Part shown: positions 1-6,978 of the stretch, piece after piece | How positions within the stretch are numbered: position 1 is the first letter of the stretch | How the letters are laid out: the number at the start of each line of letters is the position of its first letter | NCBI GenBank assembly: GCA_003104895.1 | Contig: PQAG01000161.1 | Coordinates: 1-6,978 of the forward strand | DNA: 6,978 nucleotides | Direction: 5' to 3' | Source of the DNA: Nitrosomonadales bacterium | Lineage (GTDB): Bacteria > Pseudomonadota > Gammaproteobacteria > Burkholderiales > Sulfuricellaceae | Translations under genes and position numbers: made by a program | Notes under the pieces: model-generated | What the model saw: the letters and a program-made list of their open reading frames with translations, nothing else | What the model was told of the DNA's origin: nothing | Database searches by the model: none

Positions 1-387
1 GCCGAGAAACAGCGCAGGCTGGGCTGGGAAGTCACGATTACAGGCCTGGATGGGCACAAGCAGGGGAGCCGCCCAGCCGTTTCGGTGACTGCGCATGATG
101 CCAATGCACAGCCCTTGCAGGGTGCCAAGGTCAGGGTGGCCATCGCCCGGCCGGGGCTGGCGCAGGCGGAACAGCTTGCCGAACTGGTTGAAACGGACCC
201 CGGCGTTTACCGCGGGCAGCTGGAGCTGACATTGCCCGGCGTGTGGGTGGCGGCGGTTCAGTTACAGCGCGGCGACGACCGCTTCGAGCTGCAGCAGCAT
301 ATTGAGGTCTCTGCCGCGCCCCTCTCTCCAGCTCTCCCCCAAAAGGGGGGGGAGCGATTGTCCCCTCTCCCTCGGGGAGAGGGTTAG
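1..387 (+). CDS. fixH: FixH/CcoH cbb3 oxidase assembly protein, C-terminal part (5' truncated by window edge)
   Basis: The frame is open from base 1 to the TAG at 385-387 and gives 128 residues. The N-terminal membrane anchor lies outside the window. What is visible is the periplasmic domain, with an LGWEV start, a PLQGAKVRV strand, an ETDPGVYRGQLEL stretch and a GVWVAAVQLQRGDDRFELQQ ending. This beta-rich pattern is typical of FixH. FixH is a membrane-anchored protein needed for assembly or stability of cbb3 cytochrome oxidase and is usually encoded with CcoG, CcoI and CcoS. The position directly before ccoI supports the call. The native protein probably ended near HIEVSA (about base 317). 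The remaining ~23 residues (APLSPALPQKG... to ...PLPRGEG) are encoded by an interspersed repeat, so the C-terminus is foreign. The family call comes mainly from domain pattern and context. Confidence 0.85.
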   Translation, partial: AEKQRRLGWEVTITGLDGHKQGSRPAVSVTAHDANAQPLQGAKVRVAIARPGLAQAEQLAELVETDPGVYRGQLELTLPGVWVAAVQLQRGDDRFELQQHIEVSAAPLSPALPQKGGERLSPLPRGEG

Positions 388-396
388 GGTGAGGGC
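318..396. repeat. Palindromic G/C-run interspersed repeat (REP/MITE-like) at the fixH-ccoI junction
   Basis: About 79 bp made of two adjacent hairpins. The first pairs C-rich 331-340 with G-rich 346-355 around an A-run. The second is a perfect 9-bp stem, CCCTCTCCC (363-371) with GGGAGAGGG (375-383), and a 3-nt TCG loop. The outer segments (318-340 and 374-396) are also imperfect inverted repeats of each other, so the whole unit is roughly palindromic. The composition (C-runs, then G-runs, then GGGTTAGGGTGAGGG) differs sharply from the flanking coding DNA. From memory it resembles a repeat that is scattered between genes in many bacterial genomes and is often mis-translated as peptides like LSPRERG or PLPEGEG. 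No transposase is present, so any movement would depend on other factors. The boundaries are estimates. Confidence 0.8.
376..383 (+). promoter_or_regulatory. Ribosome binding site for ccoI, inside the repeat hairpin
   Basis: GGAGAGGG lies 5 nt before the GTG at 389-391 and is the only good Shine-Dalgarno match in this stretch. It forms most of the 3' arm of the 9-bp hairpin 363-383, so in free mRNA it would be base-paired. Ribosomes finishing fixH at 387 would melt the hairpin. This suggests translational coupling of ccoI to fixH, which is an inference. Confidence 0.6.
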
Positions 397-2812
397 TGGC
401 GGCGAAACCGCATGTTTCCATTGCGGCCTGCCCGTGCCGCATGCCGGCGAATACCCTGTTGAAATAGAGGGTGAAACATGCCAAATGTGCTGCCGGGGCT
501 GCCAGGCGGTAGCGCAGGCCATTGCCGAGAATGGCCTGCAGGAGTATTACCGTCACCGGACTGCGATGCCTTCGAGCGGGCATGAGCTGATCCCTGCCGA
601 GCTGTCCAGACTCGCGCTCTACGATCATCCCGAAATCCAGAAAAGCTTTGTCATCGAGAGCGACCAGCACATCAAGCAGGCATCGCTGATCCTCGAGGGC
701 ATTACCTGCGCGGCCTGTGTCTGGCTCAATGAGCGCCATCTTCAGCAGCTTCCAGGTGTCAAGGCCGTTCAGGTGAATTACGCCAACCATCGCGCCCGCA
801 TCAGCTGGGACGAGAGGGAAATCCAGCTCTCCCGGATTCTCAAGGAAATCCAGCTGCTGGGCTACAACGCCCATCCCTACAACGCCCTGCAGCAGGAAGA
901 GCTGCGGCGCAAGGGGCGCAGCCGGGATATCCGGCGCATTGCGGTCACCGGGCTGTCGGCAGCCCAGGTCATGATGCTTGCCGTGGCCCTGTATGCCGGC
1001 GCCGCACTGGGCATGGAGACGGGCACCGCCCAGCTGCTGCGCTACGTCAGCCTAGTGCTCACGCTGCCGGTATTCCTGTATACCGCGGTGCCGTTTTATG
1101 TCAGCGCCTGGCGTGCCATGAAATCCCGCCGCCTCAACATGGATTTCCCGGTGAGCCTGGCGATCATCACCGCCTTTGTTGGCAGCGTGTGGGTCACGCT
1201 GCGCGGAGAAGGCGTGGTGTACTACGACGCCATCACCATGTTTACCCTGTTCCTGCTTTCCACCCGCTTTCTGGAGCGCAATGCGCGAGAAAAATCGGTC
1301 GAGGCCACCGAGAACCTGCTCAAGCTGGTTCCGGCCATGTCGCTGCGCCTGCGGGATGGCCGGCAGGAAGCGGTAGCGGTGCTGGATCTGGCCGTGGGCG
1401 ACATCATTCTGGTCAAGCCGGGCGAAGCGGTCGCCGCCGATGGCGAAGTGGCCGCAGGCATCAGCAGCGTCGACGAGGCTTTGCTGACCGGAGAAAGCCG
1501 TGCCGTTCCCAAGGAGATTGGTGATGCCGTCATCGCCGGCAGCATCAATCTCGAAGGCCCGCTTGAAGTGCGCGTCACCGGCACGGGGGAGAACACGGTG
1601 CTGGCCGGGATCGTGCGGCTGCTGGACCGGGCGGTGGCAGAGAAGCCGCGCCTGGCGCAGCTGGCGGACCAGGTGGCGGGCCGCTTTACCTATGTGCTGC
1701 TGGCCCTGACCCTGGTTGTCGCGCTGGCATGGTGGTGGCACGATCCTGACAAGGTGCTGGAAATTGCGCTCGCGGTGCTGGTCGTCACCTGTCCCTGCGC
1801 GCTCTCGATCGCCGCCCCGGCGGCCTTTGCGGCATCCGGCTCGCATCTGCTCAGGCAGGGCATATTGCTGACCCGGGGCCATGCGCTGGAAACCCTGGCC
1901 AAGGTCACGCACGTCGTATTCGACAAAACAGGCACCCTGACTTATGGCAAACCGAAACTGCATCAGGTGCTGCCCTTCGGCGGTATGGATACGCATGCCT
2001 GCATGTGCGTGGCCGCCAGCCTGGAGCAGGCCTCGGAACACCCTCTGGCGCAAAGCTTCCTGGAACGGATAGGCAAAAATGAGCTTCACTTGGTAACAGA
2101 AGCACAGAATTTTCCGGGCAAGGGCGTGACGGGAGTGATCGATGGGCGCCGCTATACCCTGGGCAACCGCATGCTGTCGCCCCTGACCAGGGCGCAGGCG
2201 GAGTCCGCCATGGAAGTGGCCGGCGGGGCAACCGTGGTCTGGCTTTGCGACGAGAGCCGGGTTCTGGCGGCGTTTGAACTCTCGGATGAATTGCGCCCGG
2301 ACGCCGTGGCCCTGATCCAGGAGTTAAAGGCCCAGGGCATGGGCGTTTCCATTCTGAGCGGCGACTCGGATGCGGCGGTGCGGCATTTTGCAGCCAGGCT
2401 GGGGATCACGGATTACCGCGGCGCACAGCACCCGGAAGACAAGCTGGCAGCCCTGAAAGCGCTGCAGGCGGGCGGAGCGGTCGTGGCGATGGTGGGCGAT
2501 GGGGTCAACGACGCGCCGGTGCTGGCGGGCGCGGATGTCTCGCTGGCCATGGGCGGGGGCACCCAGGTGGCTCGCGCCAGCAGCGACATCGTGCTGCTGT
2601 CGGAAAAGCTGCCGGACATCTGGCGCGCCCTGCAGGCCGGCCGGGCGGCCATGACCGTCATGCAGCAGAATTTTGCCTGGGCGGCAGGCTATAATTTTCT
2701 GGCCCTGCCTTTCGCCGCCTTGGGTTATATTCCACCCTGGCTGGCGGCGCTCGGCATGTCGGTCAGTTCCCTGGTGGTGGTGCTGAATGCGCTGCGTTTG
2801 CGGCAAGTTTGA
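389..2812 (+). CDS. ccoI: CcoI/FixI copper-transporting P1B-type ATPase for cbb3 oxidase biogenesis
   Basis: 807-residue inner-membrane copper ATPase of the FixI/CopA2 type, which delivers or exports copper needed for the CuB site of cbb3 oxidase rather than for bulk detoxification. Domains in order: an N-terminal Cys-rich metal-binding domain (C9-x2-C12, then C31, C34, C35, C38); an HMA domain with GITCAAC (C107, C110); two pairs of helices at about 185-243 and 251-296; actuator TGES (367-370); a helix at about 433-450; the ion-channel helix with CPC (468-470); the phosphorylation motif DKTGT (D512); SEHP (H551-P552); the hinge GDGVND (703-708); and two last helices (about 761-806) with YN and MSVSS. 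All catalytic motifs are intact. The frame is open back to a TTG at 302, but that stretch only translates the repeat. GTG 389 is chosen because it has a ribosome binding site and lies 1 nt after the fixH stop. The first residues (MRAGG) are therefore repeat-derived. Confidence 0.95.
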   Translation: MRAGGETACFHCGLPVPHAGEYPVEIEGETCQMCCRGCQAVAQAIAENGLQEYYRHRTAMPSSGHELIPAELSRLALYDHPEIQKSFVIESDQHIKQASLILEGITCAACVWLNERHLQQLPGVKAVQVNYANHRARISWDEREIQLSRILKEIQLLGYNAHPYNALQQEELRRKGRSRDIRRIAVTGLSAAQVMMLAVALYAGAALGMETGTAQLLRYVSLVLTLPVFLYTAVPFYVSAWRAMKSRRLNMDFPVSLAIITAFVGSVWVTLRGEGVVYYDAITMFTLFLLSTRFLERNAREKSVEATENLLKLVPAMSLRLRDGRQEAVAVLDLAVGDIILVKPGEAVAADGEVAAGISSVDEALLTGESRAVPKEIGDAVIAGSINLEGPLEVRVTGTGENTVLAGIVRLLDRAVAEKPRLAQLADQVAGRFTYVLLALTLVVALAWWWHDPDKVLEIALAVLVVTCPCALSIAAPAAFAASGSHLLRQGILLTRGHALETLAKVTHVVFDKTGTLTYGKPKLHQVLPFGGMDTHACMCVAASLEQASEHPLAQSFLERIGKNELHLVTEAQNFPGKGVTGVIDGRRYTLGNRMLSPLTRAQAESAMEVAGGATVVWLCDESRVLAAFELSDELRPDAVALIQELKAQGMGVSILSGDSDAAVRHFAARLGITDYRGAQHPEDKLAALKALQAGGAVVAMVGDGVNDAPVLAGADVSLAMGGGTQVARASSDIVLLSEKLPDIWRALQAGRAAMTVMQQNFAWAAGYNFLALPFAALGYIPPWLAALGMSVSSLVVVLNALRLRQV

Positions 2813-2824
2813 GGCGATGAAACA

Positions 2825-3010
2825 ATGAATTCTATCCTGATATTTCTGCTGGGCCTGGCCGGATTCATGGTCATTGTGGCCGGGATTGGCATTTTCTGGG
2901 CCATCCGCAGCGGGCAGTTCGAGGACATGGAAGGCCCCGCCCAGCGCATCCTGATGGACGATGATGATCCCAGGATTCCGCGCAGGACATTGAGAGAAAA
3001 CGAAAAATGA
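2825..3010 (+). CDS. ccoS: CcoS/FixS cbb3 oxidase maturation protein
   Basis: 61-residue small membrane protein. One N-terminal helix (about residues 4-27, ILIFLLGLAGFMVIVAGIGI) is followed by the family hallmark FWAIRSGQFEDMEGP and an acidic MDDDDP stretch, then a charged tail. CcoS is required for insertion of cofactors (haem b and copper) into the catalytic subunit of cbb3 oxidase and is almost always encoded right after ccoI, as here. The ATG at 2825 is 12 nt after the ccoI stop. Its GAGG (2811-2814) overlaps that stop, so the two are probably co-translated. An ATG at 2817 is closer to the GAGG but meets a stop after three codons. The length is within the normal range for the family. Confidence 0.95.
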   Translation: MNSILIFLLGLAGFMVIVAGIGIFWAIRSGQFEDMEGPAQRILMDDDDPRIPRRTLRENEK

Positions 3011-3045
3011 ATTAATATTGCGAAAAATCAACCGGAGAAAATGCA

Positions 3046-3144
3046 ATGGCAAACCTGTTTACCAAAGAAAACCTGCCTCTGACGGTGGTGGTCACCCTGA
3101 TCGCCTGGTCCTGGATCAGCTTCCTTTCTGTCGTTCTGGCCTGA
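3046..3144 (+). CDS. Small single-helix membrane protein, unknown function, last gene of the cco cluster
   Basis: A 32-codon ORF: MANLFTKENLPLT, then a hydrophobic stretch (VVVTLIAWSWISFLSVVLA) that fits one membrane helix reaching the C-terminus. A GGAG (3034-3037) sits 8 nt before the ATG. Codon choice (CTG, ACC, GTG/GTC, ATC, GCC) matches neighbouring genes. It starts 36 nt after ccoS and ends 18 nt before the terminator stem, so it is most likely the last cistron of the same transcript. I do not recognise the family. Position and shape suggest a small accessory polypeptide of a terminal oxidase, in the manner of the single-helix subunits CcoQ/CcoM of cbb3 or CydX of bd oxidase. That is inference from context and not from sequence identity. 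An ATG at 3041 in another frame encodes only 13 codons. Confidence 0.6.
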   Translation: MANLFTKENLPLTVVVTLIAWSWISFLSVVLA

Positions 3145-3160
3145 CCCGGAGCATAAGGGC

Positions 3161-3193
3161 AAAAAAAAGGCGCTGGAAAAAGCGCCTTTTTTA
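3161..3193. terminator. Bidirectional intrinsic terminator between the cco cluster and rpoH
   Basis: GGCGCT (3169-3174) pairs with AGCGCC (3181-3186) around a 6-nt loop. The stem extends through an A-run (3163-3168) paired with a T-run (3187-3192), giving a 12-bp stem. The T-run ends + strand transcripts. The A-run (3161-3168) reads as eight T on the - strand and ends rpoH transcripts. It sits between convergent stops at 3144 and 3211, as expected for a shared terminator. Confidence 0.93.
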
Positions 3194-3210
3194 TTTATGC
3201 GGCTACTGAA

Positions 3211-4062
3211 TCAGTTTTCCCCGATCAGCACCTTCATCTTCTGCATCGCCTTCTGCTCGATCTGGCGGATGCGTTCGGCAGACACCCCATATTCCGCTGC
3301 CAGCTCATGCAGGGTCGCGCCGCCATCTTCCTGCAGCCAGCGCGCCTCGATGATGCGTCTGCTGCGCTCGTCCAGACTGGAAAGCGCGGCACTCAGGCCT
3401 TCGCTGTGGCGCCGTGCGCTGTCTTCCTGCTCAAGCCGGGTGGCGGGTTCGGCGTTGGGATCAACCAGGTAGGCGATCGGGCTGAAACTGTCTTCCTCGT
3501 CCGAATTATTGCCTTCCAGGGCGATATCCTGGCCCGTAAGACGGGTTTCCATCTCCACCACTTCTTCCGGCTTGACGCCAAGCTGGCGTGCCATGGTCTG
3601 CACTTCATCATGGTTCAGCGTGCCCAGGCTCTGCTTCAGGCTGCGCAGATTGAAGAACAGCTTGCGCTGCGCCTTGGTGGTGGCGATCTTGACCAGGCGC
3701 CAGTTGCGCAGGATGAACTCGTGAATTTCGGCCTTGATCCAGTGCACGGCAAAAGAAACCAGGCGCACGCCGCGATCCGGATCAAAGCGCTTGACGGCCT
3801 TCATCAGGCCGATATTGCCTTCCTGGATTAGATCCGCCTGCGGCAGGCCATAGCCGAGATAGCCGCGGGCGATGCTGACGACCACGCGCAGGTGCGACAT
3901 CACCAGCATGCGCGCGGCTTCCACGTCGTTGTCAAGCTTCAGGCGCGTGGCGTAATCGTGCTCCTCTTCTGGCGTCAGCAGCGGCAGCGCCTTGACGGAC
4001 TGGATATAGCTTTCCAGGCTGCCCACCGAGCTTGGAACTGGGAAAGTAAGCGCATTTGTCAT
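3211..4062 (-). CDS. rpoH: RNA polymerase heat-shock sigma factor RpoH (sigma-32)
   Basis: 283-residue alternative sigma factor that directs RNA polymerase to heat-shock promoters (chaperones, proteases). Region 1.2/2.1 is at about residues 15-60. Region 2 includes GYGLPQADLIQEGNIGLMKAV (about 70-90) and RLVSFAVHWIKAEIHEF (100-116). The RpoH box QRKLFFNLR (132-140) separates RpoH from RpoD and RpoS. Region 4.2 holds the helix-turn-helix TLHELAAEYGVSAERIRQIEQKAM (about 250-273). The length is normal for the family. ATG 4062 is preferred; a TTG codon directly before it (4065) could also initiate. Both are served by AAGGAG at 4073-4078. It lies downstream of ftsX, as in E. coli, but a 106-bp gap holds its own control region with a CIRCE-like operator. 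Transcription ends at the shared terminator. Confidence 0.97.
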   Translation of the reverse strand: MTNALTFPVPSSVGSLESYIQSVKALPLLTPEEEHDYATRLKLDNDVEAARMLVMSHLRVVVSIARGYLGYGLPQADLIQEGNIGLMKAVKRFDPDRGVRLVSFAVHWIKAEIHEFILRNWRLVKIATTKAQRKLFFNLRSLKQSLGTLNHDEVQTMARQLGVKPEEVVEMETRLTGQDIALEGNNSDEEDSFSPIAYLVDPNAEPATRLEQEDSARRHSEGLSAALSSLDERSRRIIEARWLQEDGGATLHELAAEYGVSAERIRQIEQKAMQKMKVLIGEN

Positions 4063-4072
4063 CAATTCATTT

Positions 4073-4078
4073 CTCCTT
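4073..4078 (-). promoter_or_regulatory. rpoH ribosome binding site
   Basis: On the - strand this reads AAGGAG, a strong Shine-Dalgarno, 10 nt before the ATG at 4062 and 7 nt before the TTG at 4065. Spacing alone does not decide between the two starts. ATG is preferred by codon type. Confidence 0.8.
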
Positions 4079-4089
4079 GCGGCGATATC

Positions 4090-4116
4090 TTAGCACTCGA
4101 AGCGTGAGAGTGATAG
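4090..4116 (-). promoter_or_regulatory. CIRCE-like HrcA operator upstream of rpoH
   Basis: On the + strand TTAGCACTC (4090-4098), a 9-nt spacer, then GAGTGATAG (4108-4116). The classic CIRCE is TTAGCACTC-N9-GAGTGCTAA. The rpoH-proximal arm matches 9/9, the distal arm 7/9, and the spacer is exactly 9. HrcA is a repressor that binds CIRCE and leaves it on heat shock. CIRCE before rpoH has been reported in betaproteobacteria. The site is 27 nt upstream of the rpoH ATG and overlaps the candidate promoter -10 elements, consistent with repression by blocking polymerase. Confidence 0.85.
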
Positions 4117-4132
4117 TACAGTAAAAAGTTCA
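4105..4132 (-). promoter_or_regulatory. Possible sigma-E (RpoE) type promoter of rpoH
   Basis: On the - strand TGAACTT (4132-4126), 16 nt, then TCTCA (4109-4105). The sigma-E consensus is about GGAACTT-N16-TCTGA, so the match is 6/7 and 4/5. E. coli rpoH has a sigma-E promoter, which makes this plausible. The -10 lies inside the CIRCE-like operator. The match could be chance in an AT-rich stretch. Confidence 0.25.
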
Positions 4133-4141
4133 AGTATTAAA
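4113..4141 (-). promoter_or_regulatory. Candidate sigma-70-type promoter of rpoH
   Basis: On the - strand TTTAAT (4141-4136), 17 nt, then TACTAT (4118-4113). Both hexamers are imperfect (consensus TTGACA and TATAAT) but the spacing is ideal. The -10 overlaps the upstream arm of the CIRCE-like operator, and a start near 4105 would give a leader of about 43 nt. It is chosen on spacing and on its position against the operator, so it remains tentative. Confidence 0.4.
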
Positions 4142-4168
4142 GCGGTCGACGAAATTCAGTGCCAGTAA

Positions 4169-5074
4169 TTAGTGGTGGGAAATGCGGAAATGCCGCAGGA
4201 AATGGCTGACGGCAAGGTAGGCGCCAATCCAGCCCAGGAAGGCGGATGATCCCAGCAATGCAGCCGCATCGCCCAGAGCCAGCCCCTCCAGCTGGAAGGC
4301 GGAGCCATAGAGCGTGGCAAGCCGGCTGACGTTGAGATTCAATAACTGGGCGCTGACGGCAATGATGGCCCATGCGGCCAGGCCGCCAAGCAGTCCCTGC
4401 AGCGCGCCGTGGTAGAGGAAAGGCAGGCGGATGAAGCGGTCTGTTGCGCCGATCAGCTTGCTGACCTCGATTTCATCCTGCCGCGTAAGAATCTGCAGCC
4501 GGATGATATTGCCCATCCCCGCAATCAGGCCGAAGGCCAACAAGGCGGCAAGGATGAAAGTCAGCTGCAGGCCGAGATCGAGCATGGCATTCAGGCGTTT
4601 TGCCCAGGCCGAATCGAGTTCCGCAGTTTCCACCCCCTGCCACTGGGAAACTTCGAGGCGCAGCTTGTCCATCTGGGCTACATCATTTTCCCTGGCGGTG
4701 ATGATGTAGGCGTCGGGGAGCGGGTTGTTCGGCAAGCCGGCGGCGAGGTCGCCGAGGCCGTTGCCGGCGGAGAGTTCCTTCAATGCCTGATCGCGCCCGA
4801 CAAAGCGAAAAGTTTTGATCGCGGCGTGGCTCCTGAGTTGCTTCTCGATCTGGCGCTGAGCATCCTTGCCTGCATCGGGCTTGAGGAACAGGCTGATCTG
4901 CGGCTGGACTTCCAGCCCATTGCTGGCCTGGCCGAGGTTGGCAAGGAGCAGGTAGAGCCCGGCTGGCAGGCTGAGTGCGATGCCGATGACGCTGACCGTC
5001 ACCAGCGTGGCCAGCGGTGTGCTGGCGAGGCGCCGCAGGGCGCCCGACAGGGTGCGCCAGTGGCGGCCCATCAT
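4169..5074 (-). CDS. ftsX: Cell division protein FtsX (membrane subunit of FtsEX)
   Basis: 301-residue integral membrane protein that pairs with the FtsE ATPase at the division septum and, in proteobacteria, activates peptidoglycan hydrolysis through EnvC-type partners. Topology fits FtsX. There is a cytoplasmic N-terminus with basic residues, helix 1 (about 21-47), and a periplasmic domain (about 48-166) carrying the family pattern QISLFLKPDAG and FVGRDQALKEL. Helices 2 (about 168-192), 3 (219-246) and 4 (268-292) follow, with the conserved cytoplasmic loop TRQDEIEVSKLIGATDRFIR (197-216) between helices 2 and 3. That loop is the likely contact with FtsE. The ATG at 5074 overlaps the ftsE stop in an ATGA, so translation is probably coupled. 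A second ATG follows at once (5071). The gene ends 106 nt before the rpoH ATG, with no terminator between them. Confidence 0.96.
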   Translation of the reverse strand: MMGRHWRTLSGALRRLASTPLATLVTVSVIGIALSLPAGLYLLLANLGQASNGLEVQPQISLFLKPDAGKDAQRQIEKQLRSHAAIKTFRFVGRDQALKELSAGNGLGDLAAGLPNNPLPDAYIITARENDVAQMDKLRLEVSQWQGVETAELDSAWAKRLNAMLDLGLQLTFILAALLAFGLIAGMGNIIRLQILTRQDEIEVSKLIGATDRFIRLPFLYHGALQGLLGGLAAWAIIAVSAQLLNLNVSRLATLYGSAFQLEGLALGDAAALLGSSAFLGWIGAYLAVSHFLRHFRISHH

Positions 5075-5717
5075 GCCAGGATTCCATGCTGCAGGTGCAG
5101 GGTGCGTGCGCCAAAGCGCTCGATCAGGCGCTCGTCATGGGTGACGATGAGCACGGTGACCCCGACTTGGTTGAAGGACTTGAACATTTCCAGTATTTCA
5201 CCGGCATAGGCGCTGTCGAGGTTGCCGGTGGGCTCATCCGCCAGCAGGATGGAGGGGCGGTGGACGATGGCGCGGGCGATGCACAGGCGCTGCTGCTCGC
5301 CGCCGGAAAGGGCGATGGGCATGGTTTTCTCGCGCTCCAGCAGCCCGACCTTGTCAAGCGCGGCGCGCGTGCGCTTGGCGGCCTCGCTGCGTTCGAAGCC
5401 GGTGATCTCGAGCGGCAGCATGACATTGTCGAAAACGTTGCGGTCATAGAGCAGCTTGTGATCCTGGAAAATCAGGCCGAAATTGCGCCGAAGGAAGGGC
5501 ACGGCCGCGGGGCGCAACTGGGCCAGGTTCTGCCCGTTGATGATGATGCTGCCGCTGCTGGGAGGCTCGATGGCGGCGATCAGGTTGAGCAGGGTGCTCT
5601 TGCCCGCGCCGGAATGGCCGCTGACGAACACCATCTCTCCTTTTTCGATGGAAAAGCTGATGTCCTTCAGCGCTTCGAAACCGCCGGGATAGCGTTTGCT
5701 GACCTGGCTCAGGCTGA

Positions 5718-5721
<4 letters not shown>
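5071..5721 (-). CDS. ftsE: Cell division ATP-binding protein FtsE
   Basis: 216-residue ABC-type ATPase, the cytoplasmic partner of FtsX in the divisome. Its ATP cycle drives the conformational change that activates septal wall hydrolysis. All ABC motifs are intact: Walker A GHSGAGKST (35-43), Q-loop Q86 in FQDHKLL, signature LSGGEQQR (138-145), Walker B ILLADEP (158-164), D-loop NLD (167-169) and H-loop H195. The MISLSQVSKRYPGG start and 216-residue length are typical of FtsE and argue against related LolD-type ATPases; the adjoining ftsX settles it. The frame is open back to 5802, but that would add an Arg/Ala-rich tail read from the end of trpE. ATG 5721 is therefore the start. It overlaps the trpE stop in an ATGA. 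Only a weak GGAAGAAAG precedes it. Confidence 0.97.

Positions 5722-6978
<1,257 letters not shown>

Noticed and set aside
302..388. Extension of ccoI upstream to a TTG at 302, giving 29 more residues.
   Set aside because: The added residues are only a translation of the repeat, there is no ribosome binding site at 302, and the stretch would overlap fixH by 86 nt. GTG 389 has a good site and spacing.
318..396. The repeat hairpins as a transcription terminator between fixH and ccoI.
   Set aside because: There is no T-run after either stem, and ccoI lacks any other visible promoter. A strong terminator here would silence it.
1052..2089. Long open frame antisense to ccoI (345 codons), and similar long frames opposite ftsX, ftsE and trpE (4409-5209, 5017-5916 on the + strand).
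   Set aside because: Long antisense frames are expected in GC-rich genes with biased third positions. None shows recognisable domains, and the opposite strands encode well-conserved proteins.
3018..3031. FNR/Anr-like site TTGCG-N4-ATCAA before the small ORF, tempting because cbb3 genes are often FNR-controlled.
   Set aside because: Only one half-site matches fully, and it sits immediately before the ribosome binding site. That leaves no room for a class II promoter start upstream of the ORF.
4128..4134. CTTGAAC on the - strand, close to the sigma-32 -35 box CTTGAAA, suggesting RpoH autoregulation.
   Set aside because: No CCCCAT-like -10 is found at the required distance.

Overview
This GC-rich window comes from the chromosome of a proteobacterium, most likely a betaproteobacterium able to respire at low oxygen. 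That placement rests on a cbb3-oxidase assembly cluster (fixH-ccoI-ccoS) and on an ftsE-ftsX-rpoH block with a CIRCE-type operator before rpoH, an arrangement I recall from betaproteobacteria. I cannot name the genus.

Left half, + strand. The 3' end of fixH (ccoH) runs into a palindromic, G/C-run-rich interspersed repeat (about 318-396). This repeat supplies the last ~23 codons and stop of fixH and also the ribosome binding site and GTG start of ccoI. ccoI encodes the copper-exporting P1B-ATPase that supplies copper for cbb3 oxidase maturation. ccoS follows, then a 32-codon single-helix membrane ORF (3046-3144) with its own ribosome binding site, then a strong intrinsic terminator. The terminator also serves rpoH, which converges from the other side.

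Right half, - strand (read from the right edge leftwards). A 5'-truncated trpE (anthranilate synthase component I) overlaps ftsE by an ATGA junction. ftsE overlaps ftsX by a second ATGA junction. After a 106-bp gap that carries a CIRCE-like inverted repeat and candidate promoters comes rpoH (heat-shock sigma factor). FtsE and FtsX form the ABC-type divisome complex that controls septal peptidoglycan hydrolysis. RpoH drives heat-shock transcription and appears to be under HrcA control here.

I see no wholly new multi-gene system. The points most worth following up are the repeat that has taken over the fixH/ccoI junction, the tiny membrane ORF ending the cco cluster, the CIRCE-like operator on rpoH, and the trpE-ftsE translational overlap.
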